A stretch of DNA of 64,000 nucleotides, taken from assembly GCF_010183535.1 (NCBI RefSeq), contig NC_071332.1, forward strand, positions 18,662,001-18,726,000. The letters run 5' to 3'. The notes under the pieces were generated by a model, which saw nothing but the letters and a program-made list of their open reading frames with translations, was not told the DNA's origin and searched no databases. Positions 42,232 to 53,086 of this stretch are shown in pieces. Position 1 is the first letter of the stretch. Each line of letters begins with the position of its first letter. The translations under genes were made by a program, and so were the position numbers. The DNA is from Caenorhabditis remanei (Eukaryota; Nematoda; Chromadorea; Rhabditida; Rhabditidae).

Positions 42232-42880
42232 CCTTGTAAGAGGGAGTGAGTACAAATGAGATGAGGAATCAATGTCTGATGGTGCTGGGGGGAGATCGCA
42301 ACGCACGACCGCGACGCCGCTGAAGTGGGCTCTGGGAATACAAACATCTTTAGGGAGACAATGCAGGGATGCGAAATAGGGTAGAGATGACTGAGGAATC
42401 AATGTCTGGAGGTATCGGGGGATGAACCTTCAGGGAGACAATGCGTACATACTGCAGTCTCTGTATACCTCGTGAACCAACACACAAGCCATCGCCTCTG
42501 CTGTAGTAAGAATTGGAAACCTAGGAAGAATGACAAATTGAAACGTGAGGGAGCAGTTTTATTTCTAACGCCGATATACCCAAATTAGTGCTAGAGTGTT
42601 CATTTTTTTACACTCAACATGTTTGGAAAATGTCGGAAGCCTCTTCGTAATGTCAAAACACGCTAGTCACTTTGCTAACTTAAGTTTCTATAGTAGAGTC
42701 GAAATCATTCATGAGTTAGACTCCAGCGGTTAGAATATTATTCTTTAAATGATATCACGGCTATTGTGAGGTTTCCTCTCCTTGCATACAGTCTTACTGT
42801 CCTTATAACTTTATTCAGAATTCAATTATTTAAAGATAATTAGACAAAATATGAAATACATAGTTAAATATGAAAGAGAA
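42232..42880 (-). promoter_or_regulatory. Subfamily-2 promoter and spacer
   Basis: Core at 42291-42318 (GAGATCGCAACGC, then ACGACCGCGACGC), about 60 bases from the ATG, followed by CTCTGGGAATACAAACATC. The distal conserved stretch lies at about 42430-42500. No gene. Confidence 0.55.
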
Positions 42881-43904
42881 TCATGACCGAACAGCGAAAT
42901 TTATGAATATTTCCTCAAAACCATTTCCAAATGTAATAGCTGCCAATTTTCCATCAATTCTGCTCACATCAAAACCTTCAGTGAATTCTCTGAATTTAGG
43001 GAACATGTTGGTTGATTGAAATTCCCTAGTCCGTTCTTCGGTGAACCGAATAGCATCTAGTCCATACAGAAGAACGTCTTCATTGATATCCTCAAGTGAT
43101 TTTACTGATAAATGCTTCAACCGATGATTAGATGTATTGTCCAACCAACATGAGAAGAATCTGTTTAGATCTCTCAGACTCATTTTGACTCCGAGCAATT
43201 CCAGTTTGACTGCGTTCGATGCTAGAAGATCATCAATCTTAAATTGAAAACTTGATAAATCATCTTCGTGGATTCTCAAACATTTCACATCCCCCAGCCA
43301 AAATCTCTGGAATTCCTCTCTATTGGAAAAGGGAAGTTTAAACAAAGTAATCCATGAAGTGACTGGCGAGAGAACTTGCAGTGCTTTTATAGCAGAAGTT
43401 TTTGTACAGTTGTTGGTGATTTCGAGGTAAGAGACTACATTAAGAAAGGAGAACACATCGCAGTTTGGTGTCCCATTGAGTTTCACTCCTCTCAGAGATC
43501 GACATTTTGTTACATCGAACACTCGCTGAATCCATTGCCCTGTTGATAATCCGACGTTTTTCCATTGAATACTTTTGTCCCGATAAAACACTTCAACTGT
43601 ATTTAAGATTTCCGGGTAGAAATACAGTGCTAGGTGTGACCCATCTGTCAGATCAATACTCATACAAACACAGCAATTATCCATTTCCAGATCGATGTAG
43701 CGGGAAGATATTTTTTTGCAGAGGCTTTTTGAGAGATTGTAAGTTCTTTTGGAAAGAAGGGAGAATGCGATTCTGAAAATGATAAATATGAGTAGAGATA
43801 AAATAGTGTTAGGTATAAACTTACACATCGATGGGTTCCATTTCTTTAAAAATAGGGATCAATGCAAGTCTTGGAAGACGTAAAAGAGGGAACGGAGTCG
43901 TCAT
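42881..43904 (-). CDS. F-box/FBA_2 protein, subfamily 2
   Basis: Exon 1 is 43904-43825 (80 bases), the intron 43824-43773 (52 bases), and exon 2 43772-42881; 323 aa. The F-box is MTTPFPLLRLPRLALIPIFK plus IAFSLLSKRTYNLSKSL. FBA_2: IDDLLASNAVKLEL, LRDLNRFFSCWL, RLKHLSV, DGKLAAITF and FINFAVRS (the usual FDVWS is altered). Slightly shorter than 41199-42231 around VVSYLEITNNCTK. Intact. Confidence 0.88.
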
Positions 43905-44386
43905 TTCGGTAGGGGAGAGAGGGTGCAAATGAGATAAAGAATCAATGTTTGGCGGTGTCGGTTGGGAGAGCGCAACGCACGACCGCGACGCGGCTGGAGT
44001 GTCCGGGTGCAAATGAATGATGGTGAGAGGTTGATGAGGAATCAATAGGAGCACTATAGGAGGATAGACCGCTCCGTGCGACTGCGACGTCAGTGACCGT
44101 TCGGAACTAACCTCCCTGGAGATGTTTGTCTTCCCAAAAAATCGGTATTTTGATGAACATCGATGATAAAATGAAGTGACGACAGCAACTAAAAAGGATG
44201 GCTTCTTGATTCTATCTGATGAAAAAGTGGAATCGAGAAACCGCCCCGCATGACCTGTATGACCAAAAACTATGACAAACCCACTGCCGATATCTCTACA
44301 ATAAATATGACACGTCACGCAAGCACCATTGAATCTTTATTTCAGAAAAATTGTAAAAACTTTATTTCAGAAAAATTGTAAAACCT
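43905..44386 (-). promoter_or_regulatory. Subfamily-2 promoter, then 3' flank of a subfamily-1 gene
   Basis: Core at 43968-43993 and a second weaker copy at about 44066-44093. From about 44200 the sequence switches to the subfamily-1 3' flank (GAGAAACCGCCCCGCATGAC at 44235-44254, then CTACAATAAATATGACACG), marking the edge of an inserted subfamily-1 unit. A TTATTTCAGAAAAATTGTAA unit is repeated at 44337 and 44362. Confidence 0.55.
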
Positions 44387-45654
44387 TTATTTCAGAAAAA
44401 AAATTAAGTAACAAAATAGTAAACAGACAACAACAAGTGATAGATATATTCCGGCATTGGTTTCAGCAAAAACAAAAGTTGAAAATAAAAATGAAAAAGC
44501 ATTAGGTAAAGACTGATTTGGCTCAAGATTAGTAGATTCTGGCCAAACGTAGAAACAAACAGTTCCCCAAGTTCCAATTCTGATTGTTGCTTGTCTTCCG
44601 TCTGCTCTTGTTATATCGAATTCGGCGGTAGTCTCCTCATAAAAAAGCTGTTTTACATTCCCCAAAACCCGGAATTTTCTCTTGGTTTCAATGGGAACTG
44701 GAACAGCGCTAAGTCCTTTCAGGAGGAGATCCATGCTGGTATCGCTGTTCATCCATACTTCCAAGTATTCCAGTCGAGGATTACACTTCTTCTTCATCCA
44801 CAACTTGAAATAGCCGTTTAGGTCTTCTACTTCAAAAGCTGGACCAAGAAACTCGAGTGACTTAACGTTTGTCATTCTCAAATCATTAAGAGAAAACTTC
44901 ATGTCGCAATTTGGCATGGTTCTACCCCAGTAGTTTTTCAAAGTCACGTCGTCAAAATTCCCTTTGAGAATTTCTCGGAGGTAATTGAAGTTTTGGAGGT
45001 TTTGGAAAGGATAAAAAATTTTAACTGCAGAAGATACTGGTAAAACAGTTTTAAGAACTCTGATAAGTCTTCTTTCTTTTTGATATTCCGCTTCATAAGA
45101 GAGAAATTTAGTATACCAAATGTGTTCGACAACGACTTCATCAATTTTTGGAAGTTTTGCGACGAGTTCGAGACTATCGTGTTCAGAAATTTCAGCGATG
45201 ATGAACTGATTGATCGATTTGCAATGCATGACGTCCATAATTGAAAGTACATAGTCCACTGGAAGTAGACTACCGGGGCAGCATGTAAACGAGTTTAAGC
45301 AGGTAGATGAAAATCATGGTGCCTGAGTTTCAGTTTAAGCAGGTAGATGAAATTGCTTCGTTGAGTTTTATCGATATACTGTAGCACTCTCAATTCCTCC
45401 CCGTTTTCAAAAAACACTTTCATCTCAATTCTGTCATCCTTCAGTATTACATTGATATGCTCACATGTCATTTTGAGAAGTTTCACGTAGATTCTGACTC
45501 GTTTGGAGAGAATGGACAATGAGACTCTGAAAAAAAACGTAGAGGATCCAAGAATTATATAAGTTCCCACTCACCTTTCCGTAACTTCCATTTGTTCCAA
45601 GACAGGCATAAGCACGAGGTACGGAAGACGGAGAAGTGGAAATGCAGTCGTCAT
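44387..45654 (-). pseudogene. F-box/FBA_2 subfamily-1 gene, frameshifted
   Basis: Exon 1 is 45654-45575 (80 bases, MTTAFPLLRLPYLVLMPVLE), the intron 45574-45527, and exon 2 from 45526. The first open part (RVSLSILSKRVRIYVKLL...) ends at 45295 after NFIYLLKLKLRHHDFHLPA. The FBA_2 part is open in another frame (45259-44387) with LNDLRMTN, DLNGYFKLWMKKK, RLEYLEV, DGRQATIRI and FYVWPES. Between them a 40-base unit starting TTTCATCTACCTGCTTAAAC is tandemly duplicated, and the frame is lost. It is the only subfamily-1 copy inside the subfamily-2 array. A small unrecognised intron could in principle restore the frame. Confidence 0.8.
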
Positions 45655-46646
45655 CTCGGTAGAAGAAGAGGGAGTACAAATGAGGAGGAATCAATGAGAC
45701 CGCGACGCACGACCGCAACGCATCACTCTGGGAAGATTAACATCGTCATGGAAGGCATCTCTAGTTTTTGCTTCCCCAATGAGAGGTGGATACAGAATCG
45801 ATAAGGGGACTATAGGAAGATAGAACGCACCGCACGACCGCGACGCCGCTGAGGTGTGTTCGGGGAAGATTAACATCTTCAGGGAGACATTGCTGGGGTG
45901 CGAGCTAGAGTACAGATGACTGAGGAATCGATGTCAGCTGGTATCGGGGGAGAAAGCAATGCACGACCGCAATGCTGCCAATCAAGGAAGACAAACATCT
46001 TTAGAGGGGCAACTGAAAGATGCGTACATACTGGAGTGTCCGTAGACCTCGTGAACCAACACAAAAACTATTGTATCTGCTGTAGTAAGAGTTTGAAATC
46101 ATTGACGAGACTCCAAAATACTCGGGTTTCATTTTACACGATGATATATCTCCGCAGCCGTGCTCCATTGACAACGGCGTTACAACCAAACAGCAGACTT
46201 GGCCTCATCTGAAGTTACATCACATTCTATTATACTAAAAATGTTGGGGTTTGCTTTCGTTGAATCGTAGAACCTTCCTCGTGAGGTTATACTGGAGCCT
46301 CCGTACACCTCCTGAAGCAACCCCCAACCTTAAACGCCGGTACATCCAAATTAGTGCTGGAGTGTTCATTCTATTATTTAATACTAAAAATGTTTGTGGA
46401 ATTTTACAAGCTTCCTCGTGAGGTCAAACCACGCTACACTCTGCTGATAAGTTCCTATAGTAGAGCCGAAATCATTGATGGGGTTAGACACCAGAATAGT
46501 GATATTCAGATGTTCTCACGGCTACTGTGAGATTTTCCCTCATTTCATACTGACATACTGTGATTATAGCTTCATTCAGAATTTGTTTAAAAAATTGAAG
46601 AATGATTAAACAGTGTAAGAAAAAGTACAGAGCGATATACATTATA
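45655..46646 (-). promoter_or_regulatory. Promoter cassettes and spacer with multiple cores
   Basis: Cores at 45696-45722 and 45821-45848 and a weak one at about 45950-45980, each followed by CTCTGGGAAGATTAACATC-, GGGGAAGATTAACATC- or GGAAGACAAACATC-like sequence. The multiplicity suggests stacked remains of several upstream regions. The distal conserved stretch (ACTGGAGTGTCCGTAGACC) is at about 46030 and a second time near 46290. No gene was seen up to 46646. Confidence 0.5.
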
Positions 46647-47667
46647 CTATAAACAAGCGTCAAAGTTGATGAATGCTCCCTTATAACAACTTCCAAATGT
46701 AATAGCTGCCAACTTTCCATCTATTTTTCTCACATCAAACCCTCCAGCGACTTCTTTGAATTCAAAAAACGAGAATTCTCTAGTCCGGTTTTCTGTAAAA
46801 CGAGTAGCATTTAATCCTTTTAGAAGAACGTCTTCATCGAAATGCCCAACTGACTTCACTGACAGATGCTCCAGCCGATGATTAGATTTTTTGTTTAACC
46901 AGCGTGAGAAGAAACGGTTGAGGTCACTCAGCCTCAATGAGATCTCTCTCAAGTCAAGTTTGACTGCATTCGAAACTAGAAGATAGTTAAGGTTGAATTG
47001 AAATCTCGATAGATTTTTGTTGTAGATAGTCAAACATTTCACATCCCTCAACCAAAATCTTTGGAATTCTTCTCGAGTCGAAAAGGGAACTTTAAACAAA
47101 GTGATCGATGAAGTGACTGGCAAGAGAATTTGCAGTGCTTGTGTAGCAAAAGCGTTTGTGCAGTCGAGCGAGATTTGGAGGTCAGAGACATTGGAAACTA
47201 CATTAAAAAACGAGAGCACATTGTTGTCTGGTGTCCCATTGAGCCATAGTTTACTTAAAAATGAACATTTTGTTATATTGAAAACTCGCTGAATCCATTG
47301 TTCTGCAGATAATCCGATATTTTTCCATTGAATTTTTTTGTACGGACAAAACACTTCTACCGTCGTCAAGACATCTGTGTAGAAATACAGTGTTAGGGAT
47401 GATCCATCTGTCAGAGCAATCCTCATACGAACGCAGTTATTCTCTATTTCCAGACCAATGTAGCGGAAAGATGTTTTTTTGCGAAGGTATTTTGAGAGAT
47501 TGTAACTTTTTTGAGAGATTAGGGAGAAGGCGATTCTGAAAAGATGAATGTTAATGAAAAATGAAGTAAAATTAGATGTGAACTTACACTTCAATAAGCT
47601 CCAATTGTTGAAAAACAGGAATCAGCGCAAGTCTTGGAAGACGTAAGAGAGGAAACGGAGTCGTCAT
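46647..47667 (-). CDS. F-box/FBA_2 protein, subfamily 2
   Basis: Exon 1 is 47667-47588 (80 bases), the intron 47587-47536 (52 bases, GTAAGT), and exon 2 47535-46647; 322 aa. The F-box is MTTPFPLLRLPRLALIPVFQ plus IAFSLISQKSYNLSKYL. FBA_2: LNYLLVSNAVKLDL, LSDLNRFFSRWL, RLEHLSV, DGKLAAITF and FINFDACL. Intact. Rightmost of the subfamily-2 series. Confidence 0.88.
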
Positions 47668-48321
47668 TTTGGCAGCGGAGAGTGAGTACAAATGAGATGA
47701 GGAATCAATGTCTGGTGGTGTCGGGGGGAGACCGCAACTCACGACTGCAACGCGGCTGGAGTGCCCTTTGGGAAGACAAACATCTTCAGGGAGACAATGC
47801 AGGGATGTGTTTGAGCTGGGAGTCTCCGTAGAGTCCAATAAATATTGGTAGGTGGCAGAGGGCATTAATGAATGAGAAATCAATGTCTGGTGGTGTCGCT
47901 TGACCACGATGCGGCTGGAGACGGCGCTGGGAAGACAAACATGTTCAGTAGTTTGGGTTCGTGCCGAATATGCGAAATGTGTTAACAGAAACACGCGGAA
48001 AGCGACACACCGCAACTTGCGTTAACAGAAGCAGAGACCGTGAGAAAGACCACCTGCACATGTAACTCTTGTCGTGAGGAGATGAATAATTAGTTTGAAA
48101 TTTAAACCCCGTTTACAAAAGGTCTCATTTCAGAAATCGCAAAAAAGTGCTCGCTGCATGTTCTTAAAATGGTTTGGGCATCCGCCAGAGTCCTCATGAT
48201 AAGCGAAAATATAAAAAACTATGACTTTATATTATCAAAACAACCAAAGCTTGCACGACATAATAAAGTAAAAATATTCAAATTAATTTTTACATTTAAA
48301 GACAAAGCAAAGAACAGAATA
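47668..48321 (-). promoter_or_regulatory. Subfamily-2 promoter and spacer
   Basis: Core at 47728-47754 (GAGACCGCAACTC, then ACGACTGCAACGC), then GGCTGGAGTGCCCTTTGGGA and AAACATCTTCAGGGAGACAA. A second, badly decayed cassette is at about 47880-47945. The rest shows no gene. Confidence 0.5.
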
Positions 48322-49345
48322 TTACGGCCAAACATAAAAATCAAAAAACGTCCCTCCGTGAGAGGTTCCAAATAGAATTGTGGCTTTCTTCCCATCTGTT
48401 CTTTCGATATCATATCCTCCAGAAAAAGTTTTCGAAGGAGTGTCTAGTTGTTTTGAATAAAAGAACGTTCTTTCTTGGTCTCTTGGAAAGGGAACAGCGT
48501 TCAATACTTCCGGAAGGCACCTTTCATTGAAAACACCAAATATGCGCAATGTTAGATGTTCTAGTCGAGAGTTGTATTCGCTGTGAAACCAATTTGTAAG
48601 AAATCGGCTGACAACTCTGGCAAAGAACATAAATCCTCTCAATCGCACTTTGAGGGCGTTGGTAACCAGAAAGTCATCAAGAGCGAATCTCGAGAATTCG
48701 TGAGAGTCAACATTCAAAAAATTCAAGTTGCTCATCAGAAAAGTCCTAAACTCTTCTCTGCTCTCAAATGGAATTCTCCAGATATTGATTTCAGTGGTAA
48801 CTGGAGAAAGGATTTCTAGAACTTTCTTTGCAAAACTGTTTGGACACCAGAGTCCGATGAATATTTCACGGATATTTTTCAGCGAAGAAAGTGCATCGCA
48901 CATATCGAATCCTGGAACTCCGTTGATATGTATGCGTTTCAGCGATTTACAATTTGTCACATCTTGAACTCGCTCGATCCATTGGGATTGTGATAGCCCG
49001 ACTTTTTCTCGTAGATTCGTTTCGTTTTGAAACACAATGTATTGATACGCCGTCGAATTCGAGTAGAAAGGCGGTACTGCTTCTCTATATTTAAAACAAG
49101 CTGTTAGGTGATGACTGTCGCTCTCAACGGTCAGTGTAATGGACGTGGCAGATAATTTACGAAGACTTTTTGAGAGATTATGGGATCTTTTGGAAAGAAG
49201 TGAGAATGTAATTCTGAAATGATTGGATATGAGTAATAGAGGAAAAAAGAAAGAGGGAGACTTACATTTCCCTTTCTTCCATTTGTTCAAAAACTGGAAG
49301 TAGTGCAAGTCTTGGAAGACGTAAGAGAGGAAACGGAGTCGTCAT
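48322..49345 (-). CDS. F-box/FBA_2 protein, subfamily 3
   Basis: Exon 1 is 49345-49266 (80 bases), the intron 49265-49214 (52 bases, GTAAGT), and exon 2 49213-48322; 323 aa. The F-box is MTTPFPLLRLPRLALLPVFE plus IITFSLLSKRSHNLSKSL. The C-terminal domain has LDDFLVTNALKVRL, VSRFLTNWF, RLEHLTL, GGYDIERTDGKKATILF and FFDFYVWP. A conserved CDALSSLKNI segment marks this subfamily. Paired head-to-head with 49670-50694, its close paralogue. Confidence 0.88.
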
Positions 49346-49669
49346 CTTGTTAGGGAGAGGGGTGCAAATGAAATGAGAAATCAATATCTGGTGGTGTCGG
49401 GGAGAGACCGCTACGCATGACCGCGACGCAGCACTCTGGGAAGATTAACACAACTCTATCTATTTTCCACTGTACTCCTCCCCAACTTTCCCACAATGCC
49501 GCGTCGCGGTCGTGCGCACCATACATACATTTCCCTAAAGTGAGGTCCCTAAAGATGTTTGTCTTCCCACCGGGCACTACACCCGCGTCGCGGTCGTGCG
49601 ATGCGGTCTCCCCCCGACACCGCCAGAGATTGATTCTTCATTCATTTCTACCTCCTCTCCCCTGCCGAA
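49346..49669. promoter_or_regulatory. Bidirectional promoter of the subfamily-3 pair
   Basis: Cores at 49404-49430 (towards the minus gene) and 49583-49610 (towards the plus gene), plus a partial one at about 49499-49517. CTCTGGGAAGATTAACACAA and GATGTTTGTCTTCCC flank them. Layout as in the subfamily-1 divergent promoters although the proteins are far apart in sequence. Confidence 0.65.
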
Positions 49670-50694
49670 ATGACGACTCCATTCCCTCTCTTACGTCTTC
49701 CAAGACTTGCACTGTTTCCGGTTTTTGAACAAATGGAAGAAAGGGAAATGTAAGTTTTCCACTTTTTCGTGTTCGATCCGTTATATTCAATTATTTCAGA
49801 ATTACATTCTCACTTCTTTCCAAAAGAGCCCATAGTCTCTCAAAAAGTCTACGTAAATTATCTGCCAGGTTCATTGAGCTGACCGTGGAGAAAGACCGTC
49901 ATTATCTCACAGCTCGTTTTAAATATAGAGAATCAGTAGGACCGCCTTTCCACACAATTTTGACCAAACATTTGGTGTTTCAAAACGAAACCGTTTCACA
50001 TGAAAAGATCGGGCTATCAGAATTCCAATGGATTGAGCGGGTTCTAGATGTAACAAATTCTGAATCGCTTCAACGCGTAGATATCAACGGAGTTCCACGA
50101 CTAGATATGTGCGATGCACTTTCTTCACTGAAAAATATCCGTGAACTATTCATCGGAGTCTGCTGTCCAGACAGTTTTGCAAAGAAAACCCTAGAAATCC
50201 TTTCTCCAGTTACCACTGAAATCACTATCTGGAAAACTCCATTTGAGAATAGAGATGAGTTTCAGACTTTTCTAAAGAGCAACTTGAATTTTTTGAATAT
50301 TCACTATCATTATGTCTCGAGAAACACCCTTGATGACCTTCTAGTCACAAACGCACTCAAACTGAAACTAGGAACAGCTATGTTGGGTGTCACAGGTATC
50401 AAGCGATTTCTCACAAAATGGTTTCACAGCAAACGCAACTCTCGACTTGAACATCTGTCATTTTGCACATTGGAAGGTGTAAATGAAATGTGTCTTCCGA
50501 AAGTACTGAAGGCTGTTCCTTTTCCAAGAGACCAAGAAAGGACATTCTTTTATTCAAAAGAACTGGACACTGTATCAGAATCGTTTCGTGGAGGATATGA
50601 TATCGAAAGAACAGATGGGAAGAAAGCCACAATTATATTTGTGCCCGGTCATCGACTGACGTGTATCGATTTTTATGTTTGGCCGTGCATTTAA
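49670..50694 (+). CDS. F-box/FBA_2 protein, subfamily 3
   Basis: Exon 1 is 49670-49749 (80 bases), the intron 49750-49799 (50 bases, GTAAGT to ATTTCAG), and exon 2 49800-50694; 324 aa. The F-box is MTTPFPLLRLPRLALFPVFE plus IITFSLLSKRAHSLSKSL. FBA_2: LDDLLVTNALKLKL, IKRFLTKWF, RLEHLSF, GGYDIERTDGKKATIIF and IDFYVWPCI. It shares CDALSSLKNIREL with its divergent partner. The only plus-strand gene of this subfamily. Confidence 0.88.
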
Positions 50695-51487
50695 AACGAA
50701 ATCACTGATTCGAATTTTTACCCTTTCTTATGTTGTACAATTTTCAACTCTGAATTTTTAAGTATGTTTTTTTGATAAAGTAAAGACTTTTTTCTTGATC
50801 CACCGTGTTCCCTACAAGTTAATATCGAATGGTGGCTACTAATAATGAAAGTTTCATTTTTCTTATTACCACAAATCTTACAACTGACGACACAAGTGAA
50901 GCACATCTAACTCTCTTTGCAACTTGTGGCGTTCAGCATGTGGGGTGAGTACTGAAATCAAATGCGCTCCACTATACTCAGAGGTAAATTCATATTTTAT
51001 TTCTTCCACTTCGCTGTTTAGAAGTGAATGAGGAATCAGAGCTGAAGTGCACTATGAGAAGAAAAAAATCTTCAGGAAGACCTATGCAAGGATGCGTACG
51101 TCGAACTAAAGGATAAGGACAAGCATGGGTACATTCAACCTTGCAAACATGACCTAGAAATCTACAGTGCAGAGTTTGGTCAATTTCTTAAAAGTATTGT
51201 TAGAGTAGGCGGAGTTTTTCTCGCAGATTTTAAATTCATTCCATGAAATAATTCTCTCGTCGTGCACATGTGACATAAATAGTTTCAAAGTAGTCGAACA
51301 TGTTATAGCTTTGCTACGGGACGAGAGTTCAGGATTGTTACAAAATCAACAGCTTGGACACAGTTAAGCTTGGTGACATACTGTATTTGTTTGTAATTCG
51401 AAAAATTAACAAATGATTCATTTTATCAAAACTGCAAAGTTTATGTAGAAAAAGACAATTGAGAAGAACCAATAATAAAAAAGACAG
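50695..51487. other. Intergenic between convergent F-box genes
   Basis: No gene. 50920-51110 contains remnants of a subfamily-3 upstream region (GCGCTCCACTATACTCAGAG, then GAGGAATCAGAGCTGAAGTG and an AAATCTTCAGGAAGACC), similar to 54225-54380 and 59460-59520. The remainder is AT-rich. Confidence 0.5.
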
Positions 51488-52467
51488 TTAATTCCAAACA
51501 TAGAAATCGAAACGTGTCCTCTGGTAACCGCCTTCAAATGTGATAGTGGCATCCTTTCCATTCATTCCTCTTACATCATACCCTCCAGAAAACGTATTCG
51601 GAGGAATTTCCAGATCTTTTGAGTAGTGGAACGTTCTTTTTTCGGAAAAAGGAACAGCATCCAATCCTTCCAATAGTTCTAGTCTATCGACACTCTCATC
51701 TATAATCATTGTCAGATGCTCGAGTGGAGAGTTATGCTCATTTTGCAACCAATTTGAAAGAAATTGTTTGATTCTTCTGGCACTCAATGACTTTTCTCTT
51801 AATGACAATCTGAGTGAGTTTGACACTAAAAAGGCGTCCATATTGAACTTCAACTCTGAGAAACCTTCGATAAAAATACTTAAGTATTTTCTGTTGCTTT
51901 TCATGAATATTTCCAGTTCTTCTTGGCTTTCAAATGGAATTTTAAACATTACAGTTTCCGTCGTGACTGGTGTTAGGATTTCCAACGCTTTCTTCGCAAA
52001 ACTATTGGGACAGTTAGCCATGATGTATAAATGGCGGACTTCTTTCAATATAGCAAGGGCGTCGCACACTTCAAGTTGCGGAGATCCGTGAAGATTTATT
52101 TGGAATATCGAGTAAGAATTCAGCACATCTAGTACTCGCTCCAACCATTTTGACAATGGAATCATCCCGTTTACGGTTTTTGTTTTAATGTGCAGTCTTA
52201 ATGGTTTATCATAATTACTCAGATAAGCTAAGATTGAAAGATCATTGCTGACTACTAAAAAACTAATGGTTTTAACAGATGGTTTCCATAACATTTTCAC
52301 CAGGTTTTTTGCTCTATTGGAAAGAAGTGAGAATGCGATTCTGAAATTATTGAATATAAGGAATGGAACAAAAAAACAAGGGAAACTTACATTTCACTTG
52401 GTTCCATATGTTGGAAAACTGGAATCAATGCTAGCCTTGGAAGACGTAAAAGAGGGAACGGAGTCAT
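51488..52467 (-). CDS. F-box/FBA_2 protein, subfamily 3, divergent
   Basis: Exon 1 is 52467-52391 (77 bases, one codon shorter than in other copies: MTPFPLLRLPRLALIPVFQH), the intron 52390-52341 (50 bases, GTAAGT), and exon 2 52340-51488; 309 aa. The F-box continues IAFSLLSNRAKNLVK. FBA_2: MDAFLVSNSLRLSL, IKQFLSNWL, PLEHLTM, GGYDVRGMNGKDATITF and FDFYVWN. The family core is kept although sequence around the middle is the most diverged of the subfamily. Intact. Confidence 0.86.
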
Positions 52468-53086
52468 CCTGGTAAGGGGGGAGAAGGATGAGGAATCAAT
52501 GTCTGGTGGTGTCGGGGGGAGACCGCAACGCACGACCGCGACGCGGCTGAAGTGCCCTCTGGGAAAACAAACATCTTTAGGGAGACATCTAACTCCTTAC
52601 AACTCCTTACAACGTAACTAGTGTCACCGTTTAACCTGAACACTGGACCACCGATGCTTATATTTTAATAGAGAAAAGGGTAATCAAGAAATTGAAATTG
52701 TAATTTGACACGGCGATTTTCAGAAATTTTTAGACCCAATTTTCTCGCTAACAAGCCATATTGCGCAGTTTTTGAAAGCGGCATGTGATAGAGCAGAGTC
52801 GAAAGTATACATGTGCTAAGTTTCAGCCAATTTCGTTTCCTCGTTTGTTTAGGGTTTCATAAGAGGTGTTTATTTCAGAACTTCCTGGACCATTTCTAGT
52901 GGTGAATTTAACATAAAAAATTTATTTTCTAGTAAACATCATTTTATTTCGTAAAGATAACATAACCAGTCAATTAAAAAAACAATTAAATATCAATGAT
53001 GTTCTTTTAGAACAAAATCATGGTCAAGCTTAAAAAGCGTAGCCGCGAGAACGGCGCGCCAGACTTAGCTGGTAAAGGATACAATA
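52468..53086 (-). promoter_or_regulatory. Subfamily-3 promoter and spacer
   Basis: Core at 52519-52546, then GGCTGAAGTGCCCTCTGGGA and AAACATCTTTAGGGAGACA. An ACTCCTTACA unit is repeated at about 52592-52612. About 52650-53086 is AT-rich spacer and the 3' flank of the next gene, without a gene. Confidence 0.55.

Noticed and set aside
41199..43828. Longer N-termini beginning in the intron (MMCKFSSVF..., MCKFIPN...)
   Set aside because: They would remove the first half of the F-box. The 80-base exon 1 with a correct donor is present upstream.
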